A stretch of DNA of 48,382 nucleotides from Lentisphaerota bacterium. Lineage in GTDB: Bacteria; Verrucomicrobiota; Kiritimatiellia; CAIQIC01; Lenti-01. Below, piece by piece: positions 25,968-34,404 of this stretch. How positions within the stretch are numbered: position 1 is the first letter of the stretch; each line of letters starts with the position of its first letter. The notes beneath the pieces are model-generated. The model did not search any database and was not told the origin of the DNA. It saw only the letters and a program-made list of their open reading frames with translations. The position numbers were made by a program, and so were the translations under genes. The stretch covers positions 1-48,382 of the forward strand of contig JAAZFE010000003.1 in the NCBI GenBank assembly GCA_012511885.1, written 5' to 3'.

Positions 25968-26345
25968 TCAGTTGATCAGCTTGATGAGGTGCGGCCCCAG
26001 GACGAGCAGTCCGATGATTGCGGCACCCATGGCGGAGATCAATACGGCCGCCGCGGCAACATCCTTGGCGTGTTTCACCAGCGGATGATATTCTGGAGAT
26101 ACCACGTCGGCCAAGAACTCGAGGGCGGTATTGACGGCTTCGGTGATCCAGACGGCCATCATGGCCAGGATGAGCCAACACCAGTCGGCAGGGGAGATGC
26201 CAAGGAAAAGGCCAACCCCGATAATGGCAACTGTGGCGCAGGCATGTATCCGCGCATTGTGCTGGGTTTTCAGCATGGTCCAGAGTCCGGCGAAGGCGAA
26301 CTTGAAACTCCGGATGCGATTTGCAAATTGAAATGGTCTATTCAT
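25968..26345 (-). CDS. dgkA: Diacylglycerol kinase (prokaryotic DgkA type)
   Basis: This 125-residue integral membrane enzyme has three helices and phosphorylates diacylglycerol or undecaprenol. The family signature is plain: EAVNTALEFLADVVSPEYHP, followed by KHAKDVAAAAVLISA. The N terminus FANRIRSFKFAFAGLWTML is the amphipathic surface helix. The ATG at 26345 gives the normal length, since 11 codons upstream have no family match. It is convergent with idi and next to a secreted protein gene. Confidence 0.92.
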   Translation of the reverse strand: MNRPFQFANRIRSFKFAFAGLWTMLKTQHNARIHACATVAIIGVGLFLGISPADWCWLILAMMAVWITEAVNTALEFLADVVSPEYHPLVKHAKDVAAAAVLISAMGAAIIGLLVLGPHLIKLIN

Positions 26346-26390
26346 TGCCTTCGGTAGCCAACAGGATGATTGGCACATGTAACTTCAAGG

Positions 26391-26990
26391 CTATGGCGAC
26401 AGGTCATTGATCTCCTCCGGCGCTGGGTTGGGGCTTTTGTGCAGTTTTTGCACGAGGGCAATCAGTCGGTCTCGAATCGTGGTGTACGTTGCGTCGGTGT
26501 CCAGCATCCCGAAGTTGTCGTGCCCCGCACGGGTCATTTGACCGAGGGCCGCCGTGGAGGGTTGGCCATCCCATAGCCCGATTTCGAAGTCGATGGTTCT
26601 CAGCAGGTATTCTTCCTGTGCCTTGGCCCACACCCGGAACGAAAGTGGAAGGATGATGCCCATTTCGGGTGGATTTCGCTCCCTGGGTCCCATGTTGAAG
26701 TGGACATCCACCCGCACGTTTTCGAGGTCGATCTGCTCCAGCATCATCCAAGACAGGCTGTGTTCTTTCTCAATAAACAGCGCCATGGCGTCCTTTGCGG
26801 CCTGATACCCCTCGTCGTGTTGGCCCAGCTTCATCAGGCACTGTGCCTTGCGATACACCAGCATGGGATCGTCGGGGGTCTGTACAATCTGCGCCTCCAA
26901 ATCTTTCAAGCGTTGGGTCGGGTCTTCTTCTGCGGCAGCCAGCATGGATAGGAGCAGCAGGGCGATGAGTGCGAAACGAATAGTTTTCAT
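26391..26990 (-). CDS. Secreted protein of unknown function with TPR-like start
   Basis: The 199-residue product has a clear signal peptide (MKTIRFALIALLLLSMLAAA). Residues ~25-75 look like one or two TPR helices (LVYRKAQCLMKLGQHDEGYQ). The rest contains charged and aromatic residues with no motif I recognise. The start at 26990 is chosen because the signal peptide begins there. It lies between dgkA and a GNAT gene in a region of duplicated fragments. Confidence 0.7.
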   Translation of the reverse strand: MKTIRFALIALLLLSMLAAAEEDPTQRLKDLEAQIVQTPDDPMLVYRKAQCLMKLGQHDEGYQAAKDAMALFIEKEHSLSWMMLEQIDLENVRVDVHFNMGPRERNPPEMGIILPLSFRVWAKAQEEYLLRTIDFEIGLWDGQPSTAALGQMTRAGHDNFGMLDTDATYTTIRDRLIALVQKLHKSPNPAPEEINDLSP

Positions 26991-27025
26991 CCTGATTTCT
27001 TTCTGTGTTGGCTCAAGGCATAAAG

Positions 27026-27060
27026 CATCCGCCTGCCGCGCTTCTGGACCGGACTTGCAA
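27026..27060 (+). repeat. Degraded fragment of MITE-like element
   Basis: The segment around CCGCCTGCCGCGCTTCTGG followed by ACCGGACTTGCAAC resembles the right part of the elements at 35303-35515 and 32244-32459 (CCGCCTGCCTTGCATCCGGG, then CCGGACTTG). The match is short and diverged, so it is a possible rather than certain copy. Confidence 0.4.
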
Positions 27061-27075
27061 CGGGCGACAGCCAAA

Positions 27076-27537
27076 TTATGTGTCGTGTTCGATGAATCTT
27101 TCCATGAGTTCAAAAGTGATGCCATGTTGAAGAAAAAGGGGATGGATGGGCGCCTGCCCCGGAGCTGTTTGGAAACCTAATTTTTTAAAGAACTGGCTGG
27201 AGGTATGGCGAGCGATGGTATGAATGCGCCGGCAGTTTTTGGTTTGGGCGATACGGCAGAGTTCTGTGACGAGGCGGCGACCAATGCCACGTCGCTGGGC
27301 ATGGGCCGCGACGGCCAGATGCCGCAGCTCTATTTCGGCATCTCCGGACGAAACGGCAACCAGTCCACCGACGGCCTGTCCATGTTCTTGGGCCAGCCAT
27401 TCGAATTTCTCTCCTTCGAGACGGAATGTGCGGCGGATATCGCGCGGCAGACCCAACGGTTGCCACAGAACCACCCAAAGGAGTTCATCCAGCCGGGCGG
27501 CGGCCTCGATTGTGGTTACGATTTCGAGCGTGGTCAT
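27076..27537 (-). CDS. GNAT-family N-acetyltransferase
   Basis: This 153-residue acetyltransferase has the central acetyl-CoA-binding motif VAAHAQRRGIGRRLVTELCR (the Q/RxxGxG/A pyrophosphate loop) following a beta-strand ELRHLAV. The C-terminal block SQFFKKLGFQ is also typical. GNAT enzymes acetylate amines, and the substrate cannot be read here. The start is ATG at 27537. It lies within the segment bracketed by idi and its broken copy. Confidence 0.85.
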   Translation of the reverse strand: MTTLEIVTTIEAAARLDELLWVVLWQPLGLPRDIRRTFRLEGEKFEWLAQEHGQAVGGLVAVSSGDAEIELRHLAVAAHAQRRGIGRRLVTELCRIAQTKNCRRIHTIARHTSSQFFKKLGFQTAPGQAPIHPLFLQHGITFELMERFIEHDT

Positions 27538-27942
27538 GCAAGTTGCCTGACTTGAATGATTACATGGTGCTTGTTGTGTGGAAAGAGGAATTGCTGCCCA
27601 ATCCCGCCCAAAATTGCCTCCCTGCGCTGGATTAAACTGGAAGATCTCGCCCGTGAAATCTGCGCACAGCCCGAAGCCTTCACCCCTAGCTCAAGTATAG
27701 CTGCCTTACATTTGGGCTAGGCTTGATGCATAAATCATCCGGACTCACCTTTGACCGGTTGTTCAGTTATCGGCAGCCAGTCAATTTACGCGTCGTACAA
27801 ACGGACAGAGAATAGTCCGATGGTAACCATAAAAAGGACTTCGTCGCTGGTGATGATGCTGCAATTAGTCGCTCGCGGCTTATGGTGTGCGCAGAACCGA
27901 TTTTTTTTAAAACAGATGCTGTTACTGAAATCAACCAAGATA
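27538..27942. other. Intergenic region with idi remnant
   Basis: This stretch of 405 bases contains the broken idi 3' end at 27591-27696. The remaining ~245 bases show no coding sequence, hairpin or repeat that I can support. It marks the change from GC-rich to AT-rich sequence. Confidence 0.6.
27591..27696 (+). pseudogene. Broken copy of the idi 3' end
   Basis: Bases 27591-27696 match idi 25764-25870 with about 85-90% identity by eye. Runs such as GCCTCCCTGCGCTGGATT and GAAGATCTCGCCCGTGAAAT are identical. There is no start codon or N-terminal part, and indels and substitutions spoil the frame. With idi itself it brackets dgkA, the secreted-protein gene and the GNAT gene. Confidence 0.85.
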
Positions 27943-28833
27943 TCAATCGTATTTCATTCGGGTAATAATCTTAATGAACCAAGCTGAATGTGGAGCTAAT
28001 GTGTCAAAGCAGTTGATAGACGCAATTATTGTATCTTCCGTCGTTCTGTTTACCGTAGCGGGATGAGAGATATAAACGATGTCCACGTTTGGTGGGAAAT
28101 AGTCTATTATTTGGACAACTGTGCATTGTCGTTCACTTTTATTTGTAACACATATCGTCCACTCAACAAATTCATCGGATTCTTTCGCATAAGCAGCAGT
28201 TTTAATTGCAGTTAACGTCCCATCACCTGATTGCTGTGGTAATGCTTTTACGGTTCTAGAAGTAGAAATCTGTTTATTTTCGTGCGAAAGATGCTGAGTC
28301 GAACGACTGCAAGCACTTCTTGTGAGCTGCGAACTACGCAAATTGTGGCAGGTATAATAATACTCAGTTGCTGACTCATAAGTATCAACTAACGTGCGAG
28401 TAAATTTATATTCAACCAGTTTTCCAGTAGTTGTGGGCTGGACAATATTAGCAATAGTGCTTTGGATTCTAGATGGAATATCTGCCGTCTGGACTATCTT
28501 TTCAATCACAGAATACCTTGTTGTCGCTAATGAGGAAGTTTGGATCCTTTGTTTTGGATTAAGGGAAGCATACGAGGAGTAAGATTCGTTTTCTTCTTTG
28601 CGTATTATTGTTGCAGTGGCTTCGCCAAGAAATTCAATCGAAGAGGCCTCTATTGTTACAAACGCAATATTTGTTGCTTTAACATATTGGCGATTATGGG
28701 ACATTGTAGTTAACACTGTTTGCGGATTCAAAGTAAAAGCAATAGGGGGTTCTTCGTTCAGTGGAAATGTTGTACAGGTAATTATGGGAGACAAGAAGAT
28801 GCAAAAGATTATTCGTGGAATATGTCTTTTCAT
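27943..28833 (-). CDS. AT-rich predicted lipoprotein with DUF11-like segment
   Basis: The ~296-residue protein has a lipoprotein signal (MKRHIPRIIFCIFLSPIITC, lipobox ending in Cys). The C-terminal ~80 residues (VEWTICVTNKSE, then IDYFPPNVDIVYIS) resemble the DUF11 beta-sandwich repeat found in surface proteins. The middle is Thr/Ser-rich. The gene is clearly more AT-rich than the surrounding chromosome, consistent with acquisition. ATG at 28833 follows the upstream stop by 5 bases, so it forms a two-gene unit with the PDZ lipoprotein. The function is unknown. Confidence 0.65.
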   Translation of the reverse strand: MKRHIPRIIFCIFLSPIITCTTFPLNEEPPIAFTLNPQTVLTTMSHNRQYVKATNIAFVTIEASSIEFLGEATATIIRKEENESYSSYASLNPKQRIQTSSLATTRYSVIEKIVQTADIPSRIQSTIANIVQPTTTGKLVEYKFTRTLVDTYESATEYYYTCHNLRSSQLTRSACSRSTQHLSHENKQISTSRTVKALPQQSGDGTLTAIKTAAYAKESDEFVEWTICVTNKSERQCTVVQIIDYFPPNVDIVYISHPATVNRTTEDTIIASINCFDTLAPHSAWFIKIITRMKYD

Positions 28834-28838
28834 GCTGA

Positions 28839-29918
28839 TCAACTGCGTTCCATCGATAAAGTCACTATCTTATTCCCATTTGAACCAATTATATCCCAGT
28901 GCAATCGAGCGCCCGTTTCCATTTGACGAATATCTTTTTTGTCAATTGCAAGATCATATTGTGTCACTGCATCTGGGAATTGTATTTCCCCTATTTTAAA
29001 TATTGCGGCATATTTATGCCCATCTGGTCTTATGATTGAAAAGGTAACACTTCTATCCCAAGCACCTATTGTAAATATACCATTAGTCACCAGGCCTTTG
29101 CGTGTGCTCAAGACAGTAAAACCATCGGGAAGTAATAATCGTATAGCTATATTTGGTGGGGTAAGTGTAATGTGCTCAGGGGCATATCGACCTCCGATAA
29201 CAATTGATGCACTGGAATTGCCTGACAACGAGTCATTAGATAGAATAAATGTTTCGCCAGTTGCAGCCCTTCTGATAAGAGAAGGCGTAATCTCATGAAT
29301 GGCGACCATTTCGTGGCCCATAATCGTTTTCACCGTGGCGATAGCCGTAGCTGTAATGTTTTCATGAGCTGAGCGGAGTAAGAGCGCATGGGAACCTTGG
29401 GATAAGGTGCAAGGAGCATTGCTTCCAATTTGCCACACAGGAGCCATATGTGAGGCAGATCCAATTGTCGCGCTATCTGACTTTATCGTAAAGGAATCTA
29501 TTCCGTTGGGGCGCTTTACGATCAGATTAAACGGCGCTGTATTTTGAGAAATTATTTCACGAAAATCAAGCTCTCCTCTGATTTGGATCCCATTAATTTT
29601 AGTAATTATGTCACCTGCAACAAGTCCAGCTATTCCAGCGGGCGCATTTGAGACTACTGACTGAACGACAACCCCATGAGATTTCGGGGTTCCAGACACG
29701 TTCATTCCAATCCGCAGATACGAATCAGACGATATTCTTTGAGATACATCTCTCGCCCAGTGTATATCGCTAGAGGTTATGTTTAATGATACTGTTTGCC
29801 AATATGGGTTCTGCAATTTTGAGGGGAGAGAAAAAAATACATCCCGTGTAGGTGTTGAAGTACAACCAGCAAACAACGTTATTATTAATACAGCTAGTGC
29901 AAGCGACCTAATATTCAT
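28839..29918 (-). CDS. PDZ-domain lipoprotein, AT-rich
   Basis: The 359-residue protein has a signal sequence with lipobox (LIITLFAGC). Residues ~70-145 form a PDZ domain (VVQSVVSNAPAGIAGLVAGD, then IITKINGIQI), which binds C-terminal peptides. No serine-protease triad is visible, so it is not a DegP-type enzyme. The remainder is beta-rich with unknown function. The gene is AT-rich like its downstream partner, and the two likely arrived together. Confidence 0.72.
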   Translation of the reverse strand: MNIRSLALAVLIITLFAGCTSTPTRDVFFSLPSKLQNPYWQTVSLNITSSDIHWARDVSQRISSDSYLRIGMNVSGTPKSHGVVVQSVVSNAPAGIAGLVAGDIITKINGIQIRGELDFREIISQNTAPFNLIVKRPNGIDSFTIKSDSATIGSASHMAPVWQIGSNAPCTLSQGSHALLLRSAHENITATAIATVKTIMGHEMVAIHEITPSLIRRAATGETFILSNDSLSGNSSASIVIGGRYAPEHITLTPPNIAIRLLLPDGFTVLSTRKGLVTNGIFTIGAWDRSVTFSIIRPDGHKYAAIFKIGEIQFPDAVTQYDLAIDKKDIRQMETGARLHWDIIGSNGNKIVTLSMERS

Positions 29919-30348
29919 TGGCAGGTGTCCTTTTATTGTCTTTGAGAGTTTGGCTTAATACGATTGAAGTGATGAAAAAATTATAATTGTATCTGCGGCT
30001 GAAATCTCATGAACAAATAAAATTTTCAATTTCATTTGAAGATCCACAATTCATTAACTCTTTAAGGGAAGCAGTTTCAGGACCACAGAGCAATTCTTAA
30101 GTTATTTTCAGATCTAATTATTTCTATGGATGGTGCCGCAATATTCTATCAGATGTTGGCTAGCGATGGTGGCATTCCATCAACGATTATCTAGCGAAGA
30201 ACACTGACGGCACAACTATAGTAAACTGTGGCATGGTATGTCTATAAAATGTCATTCAGGGAGGGGTAATTGTTGTGAAAGACGGAAAGCACGTTATGGG
30301 TAGCGGTGCGTAAGCTCAAAAATTCACGCCTGATGAACAAGTCAGCTC
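29919..30348. other. AT-rich intergenic region
   Basis: These 430 bases between the PDZ lipoprotein start and the next minus-strand gene contain no supported gene, clear hairpin or repeat. They may hold the promoter of the lipoprotein pair, read leftward, near 29930-30000, but no confident -35/-10 pair can be named. Confidence 0.5.
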
Positions 30349-30924
30349 CTAAAATATTTTGCCAAAGGAAGGCGATCTAATTTGAGGCTTACTATGCTTA
30401 TCGTGATTGCTTCGATTCAGGGTGTCATCTTGTGGTAAGGAAGCAATTCCCCGGCGGCCAAGAGCTTCCAGCACCCGCGACTGCTCGGCGGCAATGTCGG
30501 CTTCATGGATGCCGGCGGGGGCACCGGCTGTTGCCGCCAGTTTGCGCGCCCATGACAAGTCCATAGGGTTGACCGCCGAGGGCACGGGAGAGTCTTCCAC
30601 AAGCAGAATCATCTGTCCGGAATCCAGAGCGCAGATTTGTCGGAATAGCATTCCGGCGGCTTCACATTCGGAATCGGTCAGGCCGCCAAATGTGCCGTTC
30701 AGCCGGATGACCATGAAGGACTTGTCTGCATCCACACTTGAGATGGTGATGTCCGGATAAGGGATCAGGATGTTTTCCAGGCTCCGCCGCAGCGCCCCTT
30801 CCTGTTGCAGCTCATTTGCCGTTGATTTGGTCGCCGTCTGTGCCCAGTCGCTGTTTTCGGCCGGGCAGTTTGCGGGCATCCAGCCCAGCATGAGTGCCAA
30901 CACGCAAATGGATAGAGTCATCAT
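30349..30924 (-). CDS. Secreted protein of unknown function
   Basis: The ~191-residue product begins with a signal peptide (MMTLSICVLALMLGW, then MPANCPA). The central part (ITISSVDADKSFMVIRLNGT) suggests alternating strands, and no family is recognised. The reading frame continues upstream to 30999 with a Pro/Arg-rich leader, but that would overlap the neighbouring gene, so the start at the signal peptide is preferred. Confidence 0.55.
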   Translation of the reverse strand: MMTLSICVLALMLGWMPANCPAENSDWAQTATKSTANELQQEGALRRSLENILIPYPDITISSVDADKSFMVIRLNGTFGGLTDSECEAAGMLFRQICALDSGQMILLVEDSPVPSAVNPMDLSWARKLAATAGAPAGIHEADIAAEQSRVLEALGRRGIASLPQDDTLNRSNHDKHSKPQIRSPSFGKIF

Positions 30925-30976
30925 GCCTAATCGTCCGCGTCTTGAATGGGGGCGCGGGACAGCTCTTTTCCTTGGG

Positions 30977-31366
30977 CTACTTTTGCAGGACTTTGGCAAG
31001 GAGGCTCATGGCATCCTGGCCGCCTTTGCTCTTGGCAAACTGCAGGATAATCGGAACGAACTTGGTCACCATTCCGCTGTCCAGATTGAGTTGCGCGAAG
31101 CCGCCGGCAAGTCCGGCCAGATCTGAGAGCCCCTTGGCTTTGTCACCGCCAATGGAGCCCAGCAAGCCGCCGATCAGCTTGGCCCCGCCAGCCGCGGCCG
31201 GCGCGGCGGAAATCAAATCTTTGGCTCCCGGGATGGCCGCGGCGACTTTTGAGAAATCGCCGCCCAGTTTTTCCTGGGCGAGTTTCAGGATGAGGCCAGC
31301 GCCCCCTTTTGCCTGCGTGTTTTCAACTCCCAACTTCGACACCAGTTCCGAAACCAACTCTGTCAT
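30977..31366 (-). CDS. DUF2780-like small protein
   Basis: The 129-residue protein is rich in Gly, Ala and Leu. It has the pattern LVSKLGVENTQAKGGAGLIL near the start and LAKVLQK at the end. This resembles DUF2780 (VcgC/VcgE) proteins, of unknown function. No signal peptide is evident. It sits just upstream of the secreted protein gene in the same direction. Confidence 0.6.
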   Translation of the reverse strand: MTELVSELVSKLGVENTQAKGGAGLILKLAQEKLGGDFSKVAAAIPGAKDLISAAPAAAGGAKLIGGLLGSIGGDKAKGLSDLAGLAGGFAQLNLDSGMVTKFVPIILQFAKSKGGQDAMSLLAKVLQK

Positions 31367-31536
31367 GCTCAGTTTTCCTCTCTTCGTTTGCTCGCCGATG
31401 GTTCACCCTGTCATCAGTCCTCTGCAGTCTGCGAAACTCGGAGTCAAAAAGTCCAGAAAATTGGGTTTTAATGAGCGGCGCAAGGGGACGGGGGGGGCGG
31501 TTTTACGGGCGGCTGGCGAAGCTTGAATGCGCGGGG

Positions 31537-32082
31537 TTAGCCAGCGGGGAGATTGAGCCCTGGAATGATTTTCTTCAATACGGCTAGAATTTCGGCGTTG
31601 TGACTGATTGAGCCCAGGACATGTATGCCGAAGGCGGCTCCCCCGAAGGTATAGCATCCAACCGCGGCGCCTCCGCCAGACACGATGCCCACGGCGGCGC
31701 CGCCAAAGACGAAGCCTCCGACCGCGATGCCGCCAAAGGCCAGCAGACCAACCGCGCTTGCGCCGATCGCAATGATGCCGCGGGACATGCCGCCGATGGC
31801 CACCCACCCGGTCGCCCTGTCGCCGATGGCGATGATTCCTTTGGCGTGGCCGCAGGTTTCCCTGGCATTCAAATCAGGTCCAGTTGCGATGTGATAGAGG
31901 GGTAGCCCCAGGAGGGTGATGGAAGATTTCTTGCGTATTCCTTGAGTCGTTTTTTCTTTTCCGCGTTTTGCCCAGCCGATTTGCCGGCTTCCGGGTTGTT
32001 GCTCATGCCGCCCTCCTGCGTTCAATTTTGCCAGCATTTGACACCAATCCGCCTCGCTTGCATCAAGCGACTGGTTCAACAT
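31537..32082 (-). CDS. Gly-repeat membrane protein
   Basis: Residues ~80-170 of the ~181-residue protein are a chain of short Gly/Ala/Ile repeats (AIGDRATGWVAIGG, AIGASAVGLLAFGG, and so on), predicted to form a hydrophobic beta-like or membrane structure. Proteins of this kind are frequent in Planctomycetes and Verrucomicrobia and have no assigned function. The N-terminal ~80 residues are polar. ATG at 32082 is chosen; a GTG at 32169 is possible. The repeats come from real codon repetition, not low-complexity DNA alone. Confidence 0.6.
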   Translation of the reverse strand: MLNQSLDASEADWCQMLAKLNAGGRHEQQPGSRQIGWAKRGKEKTTQGIRKKSSITLLGLPLYHIATGPDLNARETCGHAKGIIAIGDRATGWVAIGGMSRGIIAIGASAVGLLAFGGIAVGGFVFGGAAVGIVSGGGAAVGCYTFGGAAFGIHVLGSISHNAEILAVLKKIIPGLNLPAG

Positions 32083-32479
32083 CCAAAGGTTGCGCTGACG
32101 GGAGCAGGGATGTCCAGAAAAATGGGTTTGAGAAGTCCGGGAAGAGGCAGAGCCCAGATCTTCATTCACAGCAAGATGGGGGAGACAATTTTCGGATTTT
32201 TTCTGGCGGGCGGGGGTGGGGTCGGCTAAGTTGTGGGGACCAACCTGAATAATTCATCAACGTGGATGGAAAAGTCATAACCCATTGTGAGCTGAGTGGT
32301 GAGAGCATTTGAGAAAACAGGTCATTATTTCATCCATGTTGCCCGTTTGCGCGACGATTCCAATCCATCTGCTTTGTTCTGCGGGATTCGCAGTATGCTA
32401 TACAGCTTCACCCCGCCCGCCTCGCATCTGAACTGGACTTGTCGCGTGAATGATTTAGGTTAATTGGAGGAATTGAGGA
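32083..32479. other. Intergenic region dominated by MITE-like element
   Basis: These 397 bases separate the Gly-repeat gene from the flavoprotein gene. About 216 of them are the element at 32244-32459. The rest shows no supported gene. Confidence 0.6.
32244..32459 (+). mobile_element. MITE-like element with terminal inverted repeats (copy 1)
   Basis: The left end reads CCTGAATAATTCATCAACGT. The right end reads GCGTGAATGATTTAGG, whose reverse complement (CCTAAATCATTCACGC) matches the left end imperfectly. Inner blocks GCGCGACGATTCCAAT, then TTCGCAGTATG and ACAGCTTCACCCCGCC, are shared with the copy at 35303-35515. It encodes no protein. It ends 20 bases before the flavoprotein start and so may carry that gene's promoter. 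Confidence 0.75.
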
Positions 32480-33499
32480 ATGAAAATAACATGCTTGGAT
32501 AAATTGTGGCAGGAAGGACGGGATTTTTTGGGGGTGCGTTTCCCGATTTTGTGCGGGGCGATGACCTGGATCAGCGACTCGTCGCTGGTGAAGGCGGTGA
32601 GCGACCAGGGCGGGTTTGCCTCGCTGGCGGCGGGGAATATGCCCGGCGAGATGCTGTCGGCGGAAATTGAGAAGTGCCTGACGCAGTCGGATCGTCCGTT
32701 CGGGGTCAACCTGGTGACGATTGCGCCTAATTTTCCGGAGCACAAGGAGGCGGTGCTGCAATCCAAAGCGCCGATTGTGATATTTGCGGGAAATTTTCCG
32801 AAGCGTCAGGATGTGGAGGAGATGAAGGAGGCGGGCAAGAGGGTGCTGTCGTTTGCCTCGACGGATTCGATTGCGGCACAGATGGTTCGCTTTGGGGTGG
32901 ACGCGCTGATTCTGGAGGGGAGTGAAGCGGGAGGTCACATCGGCCATGTTTCGACGATGATTTTGCTTCAGCAGGTTCTGTTTCACAAGCCGGACGTGCC
33001 GATTTTTGTGGGGGGGGGCATCGCCACGGGGCGGATGGTGGCGAACATGCTGCTGATGGGGGCGGCGGGGGTGCAGATGGGCACGCGCTTTGTCATGAGC
33101 GAGGAATGCCACGCGCACCCGAATCTCAAGGCCCGTTTTGTGCGCGCCCGGGCGCGGGAAGCGATGAGCACGCCGGCCTATGACAAGCGTTTGCCGGTGG
33201 TGGCGGTGCGCGCGCTGAAGAACAAGTCCACGGAAGCCTTTGGCGAGCTGCAACTGGAATTGATGCGCAAGATGAATGCCGGCGAGGTCAACCGGATCGA
33301 AGCCCAGCTGGAGGTGGAGAACTTCTGGATGGGCGGTTTGCGCAAGGCGGTGATTGACGGCGACGTGGACCACGGTTCCTGCATGGCGGGGCAATGCGTG
33401 GGGCTGGTGGACAAGATTCAGCCGATGAGGGAGATTTTTGCCGAGTTGATTACGGACGCCGAGGCCGAGCTGGAGAGGGTGAAGGCGCGTCTGGGCTGA
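32480..33499 (+). CDS. Nitronate monooxygenase/FabK-like flavoprotein
   Basis: The 339-residue TIM-barrel FMN enzyme shows ILCGAMTWISDSSLVKAV, EGSEAGGHIGHVST, FVGGGIATGRMVANMLLMGA and VQMGTRFVMSEECHAH in family order. Nitronate monooxygenases oxidise nitronates, whereas FabK is the enoyl-ACP reductase II that completes fatty-acid elongation. Sequence alone does not separate them, but the GxGGHxGxV style and lack of other enoyl-reductase genes here leave FabK possible. GGAGG at 32466-32470 gives a good ribosome site. Confidence 0.85.
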   Translation: MKITCLDKLWQEGRDFLGVRFPILCGAMTWISDSSLVKAVSDQGGFASLAAGNMPGEMLSAEIEKCLTQSDRPFGVNLVTIAPNFPEHKEAVLQSKAPIVIFAGNFPKRQDVEEMKEAGKRVLSFASTDSIAAQMVRFGVDALILEGSEAGGHIGHVSTMILLQQVLFHKPDVPIFVGGGIATGRMVANMLLMGAAGVQMGTRFVMSEECHAHPNLKARFVRARAREAMSTPAYDKRLPVVAVRALKNKSTEAFGELQLELMRKMNAGEVNRIEAQLEVENFWMGGLRKAVIDGDVDHGSCMAGQCVGLVDKIQPMREIFAELITDAEAELERVKARLG

Positions 33500-33690
33500 G
33501 GCGGCAAGTGCCGCTACGCGGGGGGGGGGAAGATTGAAGGTGGAAGGTAGATCAGACGGATCGGACTGATCGGAGAGGAGCGGGGGGGCCGGCCGGCCAG
33601 ATTTGGCGCGTGGGCAGGAAACCATTTGACCCGCTGGCGGGGAGAGTCTAGACTGCCCCGGTTTCAAGTAAGTGATTTTTAGGAGGAAGC

Positions 33691-34404
33691 ATGGCCGTAG
33701 CAAAGAAAGAGAAGCGGGGCGACAAGCCCTTTGCCAAGAGCGCGTTTATTTTTGAGTTGGACAACCTGGCCCTGGGGTTGCGCCGGGTTCGTTTTGAGAC
33801 TCTGGCCGGCATCCTCAAGGAGCAGTCGATCGAGCTGTTGCCGGCGCATTTTTCGAGGCATTGTCTGCATCCCTCTCCGATGAATTACATGGAGGGCTTT
33901 TTGAAGGCGATGAACGCCAAGAAGCTCAAGCCGGAGAAGGTGGTCGAGCGTCTGATGGCGGCGCAGGCGGCGCATGTGGAGAAGGCAACCCCGCTAAAGG
34001 GCGGCGGGCTGGTCAAATGGATGGATGCGGCGCTCGCGCGGGGCGCGGGTCTGGCATGCGTCTCGATGCAGCCGCAGGAAGTGGCCAACGAGGCCGCGGC
34101 CAAGCTGGAGCTGGAACGGTGGAACGTGCAGGTGTTTTCGGCGCTGCCGATGGCCAGCGAGAAGAAGTATCCGCGAGCGGACCACTGGCTGCGCATGGCC
34201 AAGGCGCTGGACCGGCACGCGAAGCGGTGCCTGGTGGCGGTAACGAGCATGACGACGGCCAAGACGGCTCTGGCGGCGATGATGAACGTGCTGGCGGTGC
34301 CGGATGAGTTCACGGAATACCAGGATTTTTGCGGAGCGAATCTGGTTTGCGCCGATTTGCAGAAGGTGAACCCGAATGAGTTCTTCGAGCAAATCAGCTT
34401 CTAA
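33691..34404 (+). CDS. HAD-like protein with altered catalytic motif
   Basis: The 237-residue protein resembles a HAD-superfamily hydrolase: FIFELDNLALG sits where DxDGT/V should be, VSMQPQEVANEAAAKLELE resembles motif II and the helix after it, and later acidic positions are weak. The first catalytic Asp is replaced by Glu, so phosphatase activity is doubtful. The gene overlaps mazG by 29 bases, suggesting linked production. A GGAGGA site precedes the ATG. Confidence 0.6.
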   Translation: MAVAKKEKRGDKPFAKSAFIFELDNLALGLRRVRFETLAGILKEQSIELLPAHFSRHCLHPSPMNYMEGFLKAMNAKKLKPEKVVERLMAAQAAHVEKATPLKGGGLVKWMDAALARGAGLACVSMQPQEVANEAAAKLELERWNVQVFSALPMASEKKYPRADHWLRMAKALDRHAKRCLVAVTSMTTAKTALAAMMNVLAVPDEFTEYQDFCGANLVCADLQKVNPNEFFEQISF

